Assembly: GCA_029378245.1 (NCBI GenBank)
Contig: JARKIF010000009.1
Coordinates: forward strand, 2,046,001 to 2,110,000
Reading direction: 5' to 3'
DNA: 64,000 nt
DNA from: Roridomyces roridus
Taxonomy: Eukaryota > Basidiomycota > Agaricomycetes > Agaricales > Mycenaceae
Made by a program: the position numbers and the translations under genes. This document shows, piece by piece, positions 42,233 to 53,549 of the stretch. Below the pieces are notes generated by a model, which did no database searches, was not told the origin of the DNA, and saw only the letters and a list, made by a program, of their open reading frames with translations. Numbering within the stretch: position 1 is the stretch's first letter; each line of letters begins with the position of its first letter.

Positions 42233-42333
42233 AATATGTAGCAGTCCAAGATAGTGTTTGCATAATTACGAAAGCATTCTTGTTGCTAACCGAGGCGTCC
42301 ATGACCGCGGTCCTCTCTCCCCTGCGCGGCCTC

Positions 42334-44405
42334 ATGGACGACAATCAGCTCAGGTAACCTGAATTCCATCGTTTCGACCACTGTGTTTTACGTGTCCTCT
42401 CCAAAGCTACTCCTCGGCCAACGACTGGCGAGAAAAGTACAATGAGGTCAATACGCTACCCCGACTTGCGCCTACCGTTGCTCATAGCCCCTCAAGGTCG
42501 CCGATATGCTTACAGAGACTCGCGCTGAGCTGGACGAGTTCCATGTCGCGAGCCGGGAGCTCGAGGCGGAGCTCGAAGCCGAACTCAAAGGACCGAGAAA
42601 TCGCAACAGGAGCTCAAGGTCAAGGTCATCCGTGCAGAGGCAGAACGCGACGAATGGAAGGTCCGTCACCTATCCTTGCCACTGGACGGCGTTTTGACAC
42701 CCCTCCCCTCTACAGTCCAAGTTCATGTCGCTACAGACCAACCACAACACCACGACCACGACCCTCCAGCGGGAACTGGATAGGCTGCGGCAGGAGCACC
42801 AGCAGACAAAGGTCCAGCTCCGCGAACTGGAAATGGGAAACGACGACCTCGAGCGTAACGAGCGAGCCGTGTCCTCGAGTTTGGCGGACATCGAATCCAA
42901 ATACTCGCGCGCGTTGGAGGAGAAGATACTCCTGGAGCACGAGCTATTGGACAAGGCGAACCTCGAAGAAGAGTCCCAGCGGCTCAAGGACGAATTAAGA
43001 GGTGTGTGGCATGCGACACCGCGCTGGTGCCACCTAACTCTTTCCGCAGATGCCAACGTTGAAATCTCCATACTGAAAGACCAATTAGCGGCCCAGTCCG
43101 CAACGGACAATGCTTCCATTGCCCCTTCCTCTCATTTCCCTCAACTCACTACTCAGCAATCAGAAGACGATCTTCTTAATACAGCACCTCCCCCGGATCT
43201 CCAGCTCGAAGACCTTACCCCCAGCTCGGACAGCCTTCCATCGGTCGATACGACCCCACGTGGCAAGGCTCAGTCTGCGCTGGTTAATCGGTCTGGCGCA
43301 GGACCTTTCAAGTCCAATATCGCAACACCATCCGGCAGCTCAGGCATAGCTCGATCGACCACAATTCCTCACTATGGCATGAGCCCGCGATCTCCACACC
43401 GTCCACCAGCAGCTCGGAATGTGTCGACGATGAGCACAAGTACGACCTCGAGTACTACGTCAAGGAGCAAGGGGGTTCAAATGGTGTCTGAAATGCGCGC
43501 CAGGGTACGTAATCTAGAACAGAAGATCCACACGCGCGTTCCCCGGCTGCGGATGGGCAGTCTTACCGGCAAACCGAATGCCAACGGTCTTGCTGCCTCC
43601 ACCATGACCAACGGATCGAGTTCGAGCATGCGCTGCCAGCTGGGAAAGCCTAACATCCACCCGACGAAGCGGCGACCCACCCAAGCGCAGCAGCGAGAGC
43701 GAAACAGACAGTGTCAAGCCTCCTGCGAAAGGTGATTCTGCGGGGTGGGTTCTCATCATGGAGGACTCGCCGTCACCGCCGAAAGCGAAACCAGGGGAAC
43801 GACGAAGGGCGTCGAGTCCCCTTGGTATGATTGCTTTCAAGCCTGCAGCCTCTACCTCTGCGGCTACCCCACCAGCGCCTCCCAAACCCAATCCTTTAAA
43901 TCAAAGCACTTATCCTGCTTCGGGTCTTCGAAGACCCCAGTCACGACTTTCCGGTGGATCGACAACGACGTCTATACCCTCATCCGCCTCCTCCTCCTCC
44001 CGGCCAGAGACGCCGACATTCCTACCGATACCCACAGGGGGCCTTTATGCGCATTCTTCCACCGCTGGTGCCAGCGGACTGAAGCGATCCACGGTACCTT
44101 CGGCACCAAATCCGTATTCCAAACGGTCTTCCTTGGGTACAAGCACTGGGAAGCCACCGCCTCCCGAACCACGTGAGCGACCGACGACGATGCCGCCGTT
44201 ACCCCGAAACTCGGGCGTCGGGAAGGTGCTACCACAACTGCCTGCATCGCACGCGAATGTGACTGTGCGTGCCCCGAGGTCGCTGCCTGTATCGGTTCTG
44301 TCCCAAAGTCGAATCGGTCGGCCAAACAGTACTGGTGGGCGCAAGAGCGCAGGGGACACGGAGGGGGAGATTCGGAGGCCGCGATCTGGAAGCACGGCGA
44401 GGTAA
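42334..44405 (+). CDS. NDE1: NudE-family dynein/LIS1 regulator with two apparent frame breaks
   Basis: NudE binds LIS1 and dynein and is a long coiled-coil protein. The start MDDNQL (a second in-frame ATG lies at 42301) splices to SYSSANDWREKYNEVADMLT, ETRAELDEFHVASRELEAEL, then RTEKSQQELKVKVIRAEAER, SKFMSLQTNHNTTTTTLQRE, LREMEMGNDDLERNE-like, RAVSSSLADIESKYSRALEE and KILLEHELLDKANLEEESQR. Later come VRNLEQKIHTRVPRLRMGS and GWVLIMEDSPSPPK, then a Ser/Pro-rich tail. The frame shifts once at AAA 42587-42589 (one base too few) and again around GGG/AAA 43642-43647 (one base too many). With those taken into account, every conserved block is present in order. Confidence 0.85.
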
Positions 44406-44463
44406 TGGGAGGATTTAGTCTATATGTTTTTGTAGTACGAATATCTTATGCTTTTCACGATCT

Positions 44464-44475
44464 GATCACGTGTGA
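44464..44475. promoter_or_regulatory. GATCACGTGTGA element upstream of ESS2
   Basis: Third copy of the GATCACGTGT core, about 19 bp before the ESS2 ATG and 60 bp after the NDE1 stop. Its closeness to the start codon suggests it lies in or near the transcription start region. Confidence 0.4.
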
Positions 44476-44493
44476 ATTCTGACTCCTACCATC

Positions 44494-45992
44494 ATGTCCC
44501 GCCACGCGTTCGCTGAATCGACAGGTTGTTCTGGAGGAGGACGAGTATATGGAGGCACTCTCCAAGATTATTGCTCGCGACTTCTTTCCCTCTCTGGTCC
44601 AACTCGACGCCACCAATGGATATCTCGACGCATTGCGCACGGAAGACCCGCACCTGATCAGTGCGTCAGTTCGACGTCTAGAAGAAGTCGGGGTGACGCC
44701 TGCCCGCCCACTTCAGACTCCAGGACGCACTCCGTATGGTGCTGGGCCGTCCGAGACACCACTGCGCACACCACGAGGAGAGGCACCGACGAAACGAGCG
44801 CGCTACGACACGGATCTCAGCCTGGACAACTTCCAGGCGAGGTATACTTCGGAAGACAACTCGAGTTTTACGGAGATCTTGGATGAGGAGAATAGGAAAC
44901 GGAAGGAACGGTGGGGGTGGGCATGGGATGCTCAGAAGAGGGTGGAGGCGCAGAAGGAGCGGTTGCTTCAGGACAGGGAGCGTCTCATGATTGAGCCGCA
45001 GAGTCTTGTCGGTGTCAGGGAAAAGTTCCGCATCGAGGCGCCTACGCCGGCGGGGCTTATTGAAGACGGGAAAGTGGATGAAGAAACGGAGGAGGACGAC
45101 AAGAAGGACGACGAAAAGGCACTTGCTGTCGTCGAACCCACTGTCGACGTTATGGCTCGCCAGAAAGACACCCGTTCTGCCTCGGTCGACGGATGGAATT
45201 TCAAGGCTCGCAATTCGCTCATGTTTGCCCCCGATGCAGACGAGTCTCCGTATCACACTCGACCCTCCCAGTCCACCAACGATCCCCGAGCCATCGTTCA
45301 TACGAGCACTCGACTGCAGGACGAGTCTCACTCGCGGTCAATGTCTGCACCACCTAGTCCTACACGGAGCCACATCGAGGCTGCTATTATGGGCACTCCT
45401 TGTAAGTGCTTTGAACCTCCTCTTTCATGGTATTCATTTTTCAGACCGCCCGCGCTCCCCCACGATAAACAACTTTTCCCTCGTGCCCAATTTGCCCTCG
45501 CCGACACCCTCGCAGCTGGGGCCGGCAGCGGTGAAACAGCTGATGACCTGGGGAACACTCAATGCAACACCACGCATTATTTCACAATCGGACGACCTTC
45601 CGCCGCCAAGCACGCCCTTTCACATCCCGGCGCCCTCTTCACGAGAGGCAATCTCACACAAGTTGTCCAACGATGCTTCAAAGAGCCTGCGTGTCAAAGC
45701 CGGGTTAATGGGCTTGGGTGGTCGAACCCCTGGTGTTTCTCGCACGCCAACCACCTCCAAGAAGGGATCAATGGCACCACCAAGTTGGACGCCCCGACGT
45801 ACCGAGGCTGCTCAACTGACACCAGCTGCACGGAGGCTGTTGGACAGGAGCACAATGGGTGCTGCTGGTGTGAGGCGTGCCGAGGCTATGGACAGAATCG
45901 CGCGTTGGGATGGCTCGAAACAGAAGGAACAGGACCTCAGTCGTGTGCGGTGGACGCCTACGCCGAGTGCGGCCACGAAGCGCGGAGTATAA
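44494..45992 (+). CDS. Spliceosome-associated protein ESS2/DGCR14 (apparent frame break after the start)
   Basis: ES2-family nuclear protein associated with the spliceosomal C complex. The family N-terminus SLNRQVVLEEDEYMEALSKI, IARDFFPSLVQLDATNGYLD and ALRTEDPH is clear. It is followed by SLDNFQARYTSEDNSSFTEI, EENRKRKERWGWAWDAQKRV, SVDGWNFKARNSLMFAPDAD, PRIISQSDDLPPPSTPFHIP, PREAISHKLS-like and SWTPRRTEAAQLTPAARRLL. One intron (about 45402-45444) splits GTPY|RPRSPT. The ATG at 44494 is one base out of frame with SLNRQ; CCC at 44498-44500 is the likely cause. It ends at 45992, 20 bp from the convergent NIP30-like gene. Confidence 0.85.
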
Positions 45993-46012
45993 TGCGTAAT
46001 AATAATACAGGT

Positions 46013-46761
46013 TTATGATTCGGATATTCGACGTCGTTTTGCATCCGGTTGCTCAGTCTCGTCTTTCATCTGTTCCTTGGATGGAGCAGGCTTGGCTTTC
46101 TTCTTGACTACGACGCCCTTCATCGGCCCTTTCTTGCGAGCGGGCGCTGGAGCGGGTTTAGATGTAGTAGCAACAGTAGCCGGCTTGGATGACATTGGTG
46201 GGGGAATGGTGTTACGCGCGGCGACCGCCCTGAGGAGAGATGAATAGCGTTCGTTGCAGAAATGGTGTCGCGCACTCTTTGAAGCCCTGAACCTCCACGC
46301 CATCCTTTTCTTTCCGTTGGCGTTCCTCTTCCTCCTGGCGCTCTCGGACCGAGTCCAGAAACATGACTTCGTCCTCCTCGAGAGCGCGGAACTGATTCGC
46401 AAGCTTGGTTCTCTCTTCATACTCCTCTTGCTTTGCGATCTGGAGGGCGTGTGAGATTGCGTGACGAGCAGGAAAGACGCGGACAGACCTTGTTGGCAGC
46501 GAGTTTCTACGCGTCACACCGGGAGAAGAGGAGTCAATACACGGTGCAGAGGGAGTTGTGTCTAGTACTACTCACTTCCGCGAGACTGCGACCATCGGAA
46601 AAATCCTCTTGCTGCTGGGGAGGCGGCTCCATGCCAAGACGAGCATAAGCTGCCTTCCACTGCTCGTCACGACGGGTCCTGGCGGACTCTACATCGTCTT
46701 GAGTGACGAAGCGGGATCCTATGCCAGCAGATGATAGTGAGGGAACCTCAGGAACCTCCAT
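46013..46761 (-). CDS. NIP30/PIP30 (FAM192A)-like nuclear protein
   Basis: Family of small nuclear proteins; human PIP30/FAM192A binds the PA28-gamma proteasome activator. Key N-terminal signature: SRFVTQDDVESARTRRDEQW, FSDGRSLAE, KLAANKIAKQEEYEERTKLA and NQFRALEEDEVMFLDSVRER, all in one conserved helical block. The C-terminus is Lys/Pro-rich and basic, ending KRRRISES (nuclear signal). Introns are near 46440-46510 and 46205-46250. I start at MEVPEV (46761), before the conserved region; an in-frame upstream ATG at 46866 exists but overlaps the start of the divergent membrane protein gene. No PA28-gamma-type function is proven in fungi. Confidence 0.8.
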
Positions 46762-46864
46762 TTGCAGCAGGTTGGAAGTAGTAGGGTTTTGGTGGAAGGG
46801 GGTAGAGGTCAAGAAATTGCCGAGAGTGGTGATCCGGGGCCTGCTTCGTTTGTTCTCTCTACTC
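46762..46864. promoter_or_regulatory. 103-bp divergent region, NIP30-like and SRF1-like genes
   Basis: Very short spacing between opposite starts, so leaders overlap or a shared promoter is used. The plus-strand ATG begins one base before the end of an alternative minus-strand ATG. Confidence 0.35.
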
Positions 46865-48307
46865 ATGAGTCTTCGCGCGTCCGTCTCCACGAGTAGTGCC
46901 AGACGAACCCCGCCCCCGCCCCTTCCTTCTGTCATCACATCGCCGCGTACATTCTCTTCCTTCCTGCTTTTCTTTCGACTTAGTCTCTTGTAGCCTGGGC
47001 AAAGGATGAACCGCCTTCTCCGACCGATGAACCTTTCAGTTTCACGGACACCCAACACGCGACACAATCGAGGCCTTCAGTAGCTTCTTTCCAGTCGAAC
47101 GATGTTTCCAATTCTGCCAGCCGTTGGTGGGCTTTCACCCGACCCCGTGGGGGATCCGACGCAACAAGCCAGTTCCTAGCCCCTGAACCCAAACCCGACC
47201 GCAAGACTGTTTCTTTCAAAGACCGCTCCATGTCTTGGCTGGGTCCTAGCCCGCGCGACGGAGGTGCCACGTTTCCTCGCCGCAGTCGACAGCCGACCAG
47301 GGTCACCAGTATAAATCGAAATTGGAATCTATCCATTACAATGCCCACCCCACCAGCCCCGTCTCTCACGCTGAACAACGCAATGACGCCTGGTTGGGAT
47401 GTGCCGTGGACTTCCCGCGTTGGCGCACAAGGTCCGGCTCACCGCCATAATACCGACGGAGAGCTTTTTGCCGAGGAAGAGGAGGAGGAATCGTCTTCCC
47501 CGGTCGATCCGGACAAGCACTATACTGTCTGGCGCAGGCGGCGAAAGCGACTGCGCGTGTTCATTCTCTCCAATACCTACGTGCCTCTGGTACGTTGCTC
47601 GGCGATCCACATTCACATTGGTCTAATACTGACAGCTATTCCGATGTATAAACATCGCATTAACGACTACTGCGCTCGGGATTGCTATCCGCATTCGATT
47701 GCTGGAACGCCGTATGCATACCATGGGCGAACTGGGCAGCTCTCCGACTCTCGTTATCATTTTTGCGCCCCTCACTCTAGTCCACGTTCTAACATCAGTA
47801 TATGTAAGTCTGGTGCCCACCTTTCCTCCCCGACTAATCCCAGACAGCTCGAATATTTTGGGCGACCACTTGGTCTATGGCGAACGTCTGCCAAGCTCGC
47901 ACACACTCTTTTGGAAGTTCTCTTTATTTGCGCGTGGTCGGCCGCGCTCTCCCTCTGTTTCGACAATTTCTTCACCTCGATAATACCATGCTCGTCCGCA
48001 GGAAGTATATCCTGGTACAGCAGTAAGTTGACATCCACGGCAACCGGGGACATTGGCACTGACATCCTGTCCAGCCATTCCCCGCCCAAAGTCTGACAAC
48101 GACCCCGTCAGTGACGACAAGCGGTGCGACGATCAGTTAGGTGAGTTCATTTCCCGCCCCGCGCTGTGTCGAAACTGACAATTAAACCCCGCAGCGTTGA
48201 TCTCTCTTGTCTTCCTCAGTCTGTTGGCATACTGCGTGAATCTCGTCATTTCACTCTTCCGGATATTCGAAAAGGTGAAATATCGCCCTGGACGCGCCGT
48301 GGTCTGA
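46865..48307 (+). CDS. Integral membrane protein, SRF1-like (regulator of phospholipase D family)
   Basis: Fungal membrane protein whose motif [13 protein letters not shown] and overall layout fit the SRF1 family (yeast Srf1 stimulates phospholipase D Spo14); I am moderately sure of this name. Exon 1 is 46865-46946, joined through a 47-nt intron to an exon from 46994 to 47589. The N-terminal half is disordered ([33 protein letters not shown]). Hydrophobic segments follow: [55 protein letters not shown] and [19 protein letters not shown]. Five introns. Ends GRAVV at 48307. The first exon and start are inferred from frame and length. Confidence 0.7.
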
Positions 48308-48461
48308 GCAGCTATCTATCCTATACCATGTAATAGCCCTGTATCTTAGTACTGTGTAAAACAAACTAGCGCATCGTTTGATCGAGTCTAAATTTGTCTC
48401 TTTGACCTGGACCCGAGCACCATGAATGCAGCCTGCTGACAGGACCGCAGAGACACTCGAA

Positions 48462-50113
48462 ATGGATAGCTTGGGCTCGACGATGTATCCGCGCCGCAGC
48501 GTCTCACGCGATCCAGCGGTATCACCTGGTCGGCCGCGGCCCCGAGCGACGCGAGATTATGCAGTCGGCATTGGGCTACTACTCGTCGTCGTCTTCCTTT
48601 GGACCTCGTCAAATTTCGTGACACAAGGTGCTGCGTGTACTACCTGGACCCACACGACATTCTGACCTTTACAAGCGATGTACCAGGGAGGTTATGAAAA
48701 ACCGTTCTTGTGCGCAGATACCACAAAAAAACGGCAAATACGCGGACTGACGGGCGAGCAGAGTGACTTACCTCAACACAAGCGCGTTTGTTTTGTACCT
48801 CATCCCCATTGAAATTCGGCGACGGTGGGGGAAACGACGGCAAGATTTGGAGGAGGTCCCCCGGGGCAGGTGCGTGTAATATGGCCTTGTGGTGATTCTT
48901 TACTTACAACTTTCTATGCTAGAGCGCGGTATCAGCCTTTGGCTTCCGAGTCGAACCCCGAAATTGAGGTGCGTTTTGTCTCATCGCGTCGCTGCATTGT
49001 TTCAAACTAGTACCTTTAGGTGCTACTGGCAACTTCTGTCCCGCCAGAGGATACGCTGCCTCCCTTGACGGTCCCAGACACGGCCAGACTCGCGTTTGTC
49101 TTTTGCTTTCTATGGTTCATTGCCAACTGGACTGTAAATGCGGCGCTCGATTATACTAGTTTGCGCAATTCCAGCTTTAAATTGCGTTTTTTCTCACTTT
49201 CTGATAGGCGTTGCGAGCGCTACGATCCTCTCCAGTATGAGTGGTATGTGACTCGCAGTTTAATCCCACTTGGTCTTTCAACTTGGCAACAGGAATGTTT
49301 ACATTGGCTATCGGGCGGGTATTCCGTGTGGAAACGCTCACGTTGGCCAAGTTTGCTGCAGTCCTGACTAGGTGCGTCGTTTCTTGAAATGTAGAACTTG
49401 CCCACCGACTATACCCAGCTTTGGCGGCGTCGTTCTTGTTTCCCTATCCGACTCGGTGCTCCCCAAACAGCCTTCAGGTGCTGCGTCAAGACCTCTAGGC
49501 CATGCCGTCGAGCTGGCACCACATCCTGCGCTGGGCGACACCCTGGCCCTGATATCCGCGCTTTTCTATGCGTTATATGTGATACTCTTGAAGGTCCGCA
49601 TCCGCTCCGAGTCGCGGATCGATATGCAATTGTTTTTCGGCTTTGTGGGGCTTTTCAACATTCTGGCCTGTTGGCCGATCGGGATATTCCTCCATGTCAT
49701 CGGTGTGGAGAAGTTTGAGCTTCCCAAAGGCCAAGCCCTTGTGGCGGTCGCAATAAACGTACTTTTCATTCCACCCTTTGCAATTTCAGACTAAGAATTC
49801 TTAGATGGCCATAACACTCTCGAGTGACTACATTTATGTCCTTGCAATGCTTAAAACCACGCCCCTTGTCGTGACAGTTGGCCTGAGTGTGAGTGTAGTC
49901 TCTTATTGGTCGTGTCTTTACTCATGAAACCAAAAGCTAACGATACCTCTTGCGGTATTGGGCGACTTTTTACTGGGCCGATTTACCCGGGGGCAGGTCA
50001 TCTTTGGGGCAATTCTGGTTCTCATTAGTTTCGTGGTGGTTGGGTTGGATAATGACAAGGTAAAAGCGGCTCCAATCGTGGACGATGTCTCCGAGCAGCA
50101 CGTAGAGGACTAG
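48462..50113 (+). CDS. SLC35F-type drug/metabolite transporter (YML018C-like)
   Basis: Ten-helix EamA/DMT superfamily transporter resembling SLC35F5 and yeast vacuolar YML018C. The N-terminus is cytosolic and basic (PRRSVSRDPAVSPGRPRPRA). Then come DYAVGIGLLLVVVFLWTSSN, FVTYLNTSAFVLYLIPIEI-like, RLAFVFCFLWFIANWTVNAA, DYTSVASATILSSMSGMFTL, AIGRVFRVETLTLAKFAAVL, FGGVVLVSLSD, LGDTLALISALFYALYVILL, IDMQLFFGFVGLFNILACWP and FGAILVLISFVVVGLDN. Eight introns of about 45-60 nt keep the frame. The substrate is not evident. Confidence 0.82.
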
Positions 50114-50173
50114 ATAGATTACATTTCCGCTAATTGATCTGTATTGTTGTATCCTGTTTTATCTTCTTCCACC

Positions 50174-50898
50174 ATGGTCAGTCTCTGAGTTCGGGTCTCT
50201 GGTTGGTGTACTGAGAGCTGGGAAGCCCAAGGAAAGCAGACGACGAACAGCTGCCCATGAACCGTCCGTGAAGCTGCCAATAAAGCGCCAATTCGCTGTT
50301 CAGGACAACGCGGTCGAACACCTCGATATCGGAAGTGCCGTTGAACAATCGGTACGGGCTGCCCCAATGCACTGCGGAAACTTGTTCACGATGTATTACA
50401 AGGCAGAATCGCTTCTGCGCTCCGAGGACGACGATCAACGGACGCAAATCAAGAAGAAGGACAAGCAGCAGCTGAAGCGAGAGGCTTTGCTGCAACGTTT
50501 GGAATCCACGCGCTCTCCGTATTCAAAGTCACACAATCGCCGCTTGAAGAGAAAGGCGAGAGAACAGGTCGGCGGAGGTCTGAACGATATCCAGCTTGCG
50601 CTTGCTGCAGTGGAAGACCCGGAAGTAGGGGCTGAGGAAGACTCGGAGGAGACGCAGCCAAAGAAAGTGAAGCCAAAACCAGGGCAAATTGGTACCGGTA
50701 AGGGAGCCCCACTGTCCAAGGCGCAAAGGCAGCGAGCATTGTGAGTTTTCCATCTTTCTTCCAAGCACTGGGCTAATTTATCTTTGCAGGCAGCTGGAGA
50801 AGCTACGACACCCACTCATTCTGGCCAACGCGGAGTTTGCCTCGAATCCCTTCCAGACGATACGGACGCATGCACAAAACACTCTGTTGCAACACTGA
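50174..50898 (+). CDS. SLX9: Ribosome biogenesis protein SLX9
   Basis: Nucleolar 40S assembly/export factor (human FAM207A). Exons 50174-50176 (ATG alone), 50226-50351, 50403-50740 and 50790-50898 total 576 nt, 191 aa. The product reads M + PKESRRRTAAHEPSVKLPIK, then KKDKQQLKREALLQRLESTR, SPYSKSHNRRLKRKAREQVG and GGLNDIQLALAAVEDP, and ends PFQTIRTHAQNTLLQH. These blocks match SLX9 well. The first intron ends in AAG, giving M-P-K, the usual start. It converges with the coiled-coil gene at 51022. Confidence 0.85.
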
Positions 50899-51021
50899 AG
50901 ATGGGGACATGAAAAGTATATGTATGGTATTCGATGAGGGTATAAGGGATGCTCCTAATATTAACTGTAGTAGTGAAGAGATTATACAAAGCTCCGTGGA
51001 TGAGATAAAATGTCGAGGACA

Positions 51022-53465
51022 TTATGCACCTGACTCTTCGTCTTCATCCTCCCCTGCACTCCACACAGTACTCCCATTGCTACCCCCGCCGCCACTCCCC
51101 GCATGGCTGCGCCGAGCACGCTTTTCTCGGCGGGCAATCTCGGTGAACCCAGTGCTGCCCCCTCGTGCAATCTCGGCACTCAAGGTGCGCTCGTGGGCGT
51201 CGAGTGCTGCAAGTGAATTCTCAGCTTCAGCATGCTCCAACGCCTCCTGCGTCAGACTCGGCGGGCCAAGTCCTAGGCCAACGCGTGCGCTGCCACTCGA
51301 GTGCACGGAGGACGTGTCAGAGCTGTCCTGAGCAGGTCCCGGCACCGGCGATCGTCCAAAGAACGAGAAACGACGAGCGGGGGTTGAAGGAACGCTAGCT
51401 GACACAGCAGGAGGAGGTGCGGATGGAGGGATGACGGGGGAAGGTTGCGGTTGTATACCCATGAGCTTCATGGTCGCGTTAAGCCGCTCACGCTCGCGGC
51501 GGTCATCGTCATCTTCATGAGTCTCCAGCTTGCGCGCACCTGTGACAGAGGAAGCTCCAGGCTTCAGTGTCAAAGGACGGAGGCTGGGGTTTGCCGGTTT
51601 CTTATCACCAAAGAGGGAGAAGCCCTTCCAATCCAAAGAGAGAGAGCGCCTTTGAACCTTGGCGCTTGGAGGCGTGTCAATCTTGGGCGTAGGTTGGTTA
51701 CCTAGAGCTGGCGTCCCAGGCGTGGAGTGCGACATGATGACGGACTGTGGGCGAGGTTTCACCAACGGTAGAACCGTGGGCATGGGCCTACTCGCCGCGG
51801 GGGTAGATGGCGTTTGTGGCTCCTTTTCGTAATCGGCGGCAAGGACATGCTCGAATCCTTCCTGTGAGATGATACGATCGATAATCTTGGAGGCATAGAG
51901 TGACAGAGCCTTGTTCGCATCCTTGAGGGACTTGACCTCGCTGCGAAGCGCATCAACGTCGTTCATTGAACCGCTCGGCTCCATTCCGGAAGTCTCCCGA
52001 CCACTGGAGCTCTTCTTTGAGCGTTTCTTGCCGTTGAGAACCGAACGATCTTGATCCTCGACAATGGTCCCCTCCAGGATATCTTTGTTTTCAGCTCGTC
52101 CGAGCTCGGCGGCAAGGTCGAGGCCAGGCCCGGTGATGGGCAGGTCTGCCAGGGTTTCCCCTCTAATGCTTGGGGAATGTGACTGAGAGCCAGTGCGCTT
52201 GCGACCCGAACGCCCGAGTGGACGTGGGGACTCCGTGTCACGCGTCGAGGAAAGACTGCGTTCGAGTTGCTGCTCAAGCGTCTCTTCTTGCCCGTCTTCC
52301 TCCTCATCAACCTTGTCTAGAACGCTGCGGGGCGCACTGCGAACACTGCCGACATCGATGCTCGCGCGTTCGTCCTCGTCCTCGTCCTCCTCGTCGTCAT
52401 CTTCACCGTCGTCAGTAGACCCAGCACCCATTTGTTTCGTGACATCGTATTGACCACTGAGCGTCCTTTCCCGCAGAAGGATCATGTAGCTCTCGTTCTC
52501 CTCCTGCAGCTCGTGATTTACGCGCTTGAGATCGACCAGCTGGGTCTGAAGGAGAAGGAGGGTGTTTTGGATGGATGTGTAGGAGGTGGATAGCGTAGAG
52601 AGCTCGAGGCGGAGAGCAGTCATCTCTGCGGGCTCCGTCTCTGGGTCGTCCATGTCTTGCTTCACCTCATCTTCCCCGGGATGTTTCTCCTCCTCCTCCT
52701 CAGGCGCAATGGATTCCGTGTCAAAGGACGTATCTGGCGCCGGACGCTCAGCGGGCTGTTTTCTTGCCTGCGACAAAGACATGATGCGCGACTTGAGATG
52801 CTGCTCATTGTCGTAAAATGCCTGGCGCTCTGCTTCAAAGGTAGTCGTCTGGAAGAAAGCTTGAGCATATAGTAAACTCGGATATGGACAAGCGGATGAC
52901 CTGCTCATTGTATCGACGCTGTATGTCCCGCTTCTCTTTCTCTAGTTCTGTTTGGACCATCGGCTGGATGCTCAGGCTGTCGAGTATGGAAGAGACGCAC
53001 CGCGGAGCTGAGACCTGAGGTTCTCGGATATCTCTATGCGCTGCGCCAGCTCAAGCTCAGAGCGCGACTGATCGGTGTACAATTCGTTAATCCTGGTTTC
53101 TGCAGCTTTGATGGCAGAGCTCAGATTTGTGTTCTCTGAAGTCAAGGTAACAATTTCTTGGTCCTTATTCTGTACCTGTACAAGGAGCTGCAGGACGAGG
53201 ATGAGCCAAGGCCAGCAAAAGCGCGACGTGGACTCGCCTGTTCTTTCTGGTCAGTCTCTTGTTTCAGGGACGTCGAAAGACTGTCGCGGCTCTCGGGAGG
53301 CGTCGTCTTGAGCGATGTACGGCGGGCTGCGGCCGGTGCCAACGACGAGGACACGCGTGGCGAAACAGCAGAACGCGCTGTGGCACCTCTTTGGATTGGT
53401 GGGGGAGACGTGGAGGAGGGAGGGAGAGGCCTCCGAGCAGGAGGAGAAGCCCTGGCGGTGGCCAT
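51022..53465 (-). CDS. Large coiled-coil protein, conserved in agaricomycetes
   Basis: Function unknown. The N-terminus is Ser/Pro/Arg-rich (MATARASPPARRPLPPSSTS), then long coiled coils from about residue 70 (QNKDQEIVTLTSENTNLSSA, RSELELAQRIEISENLRSQL and ELEKEKRDIQRRYNEQ). A second coil follows (TALRLELSTLSTSYTSIQNT, LLLLQTQLVDLKRVNHELQE). An acidic stretch (DDGEDDDEEDEDEDERA) precedes the conserved block DALRSEVKSLKDANKALSLY, ASKIIDRIISQEGFEHVLAA. The C-terminal 200 residues are Pro/Ser-rich with a final coil. It may be related to UDS1/septation-type or cytoskeletal scaffold proteins; I cannot name it with confidence. Divergent from the XRCC2-like gene (84 bp). Confidence 0.65.
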
Positions 53466-53549
53466 CGTCAAGGAGTGGTTACAGGCGAGAGGCCAAATTT
53501 ACCATCATTCCGGCTTGCTCTCGACCACGCGAGAGCACGCGAGCAGGAG

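Noticed and set aside
43758..44405. Separate 215-codon gene starting MEDSPSPPK
   Set aside because: GWVLI directly before it and the motif GWVLIMEDSP are the known tail of NudE; it is part of NDE1, separated only by the frame break.
44494..44886. Frame from ATG 44494 read without correction (MSRHAFAESTG...)
   Set aside because: It loses the ES2 family N-terminus, and the downstream conserved protein is in another frame.
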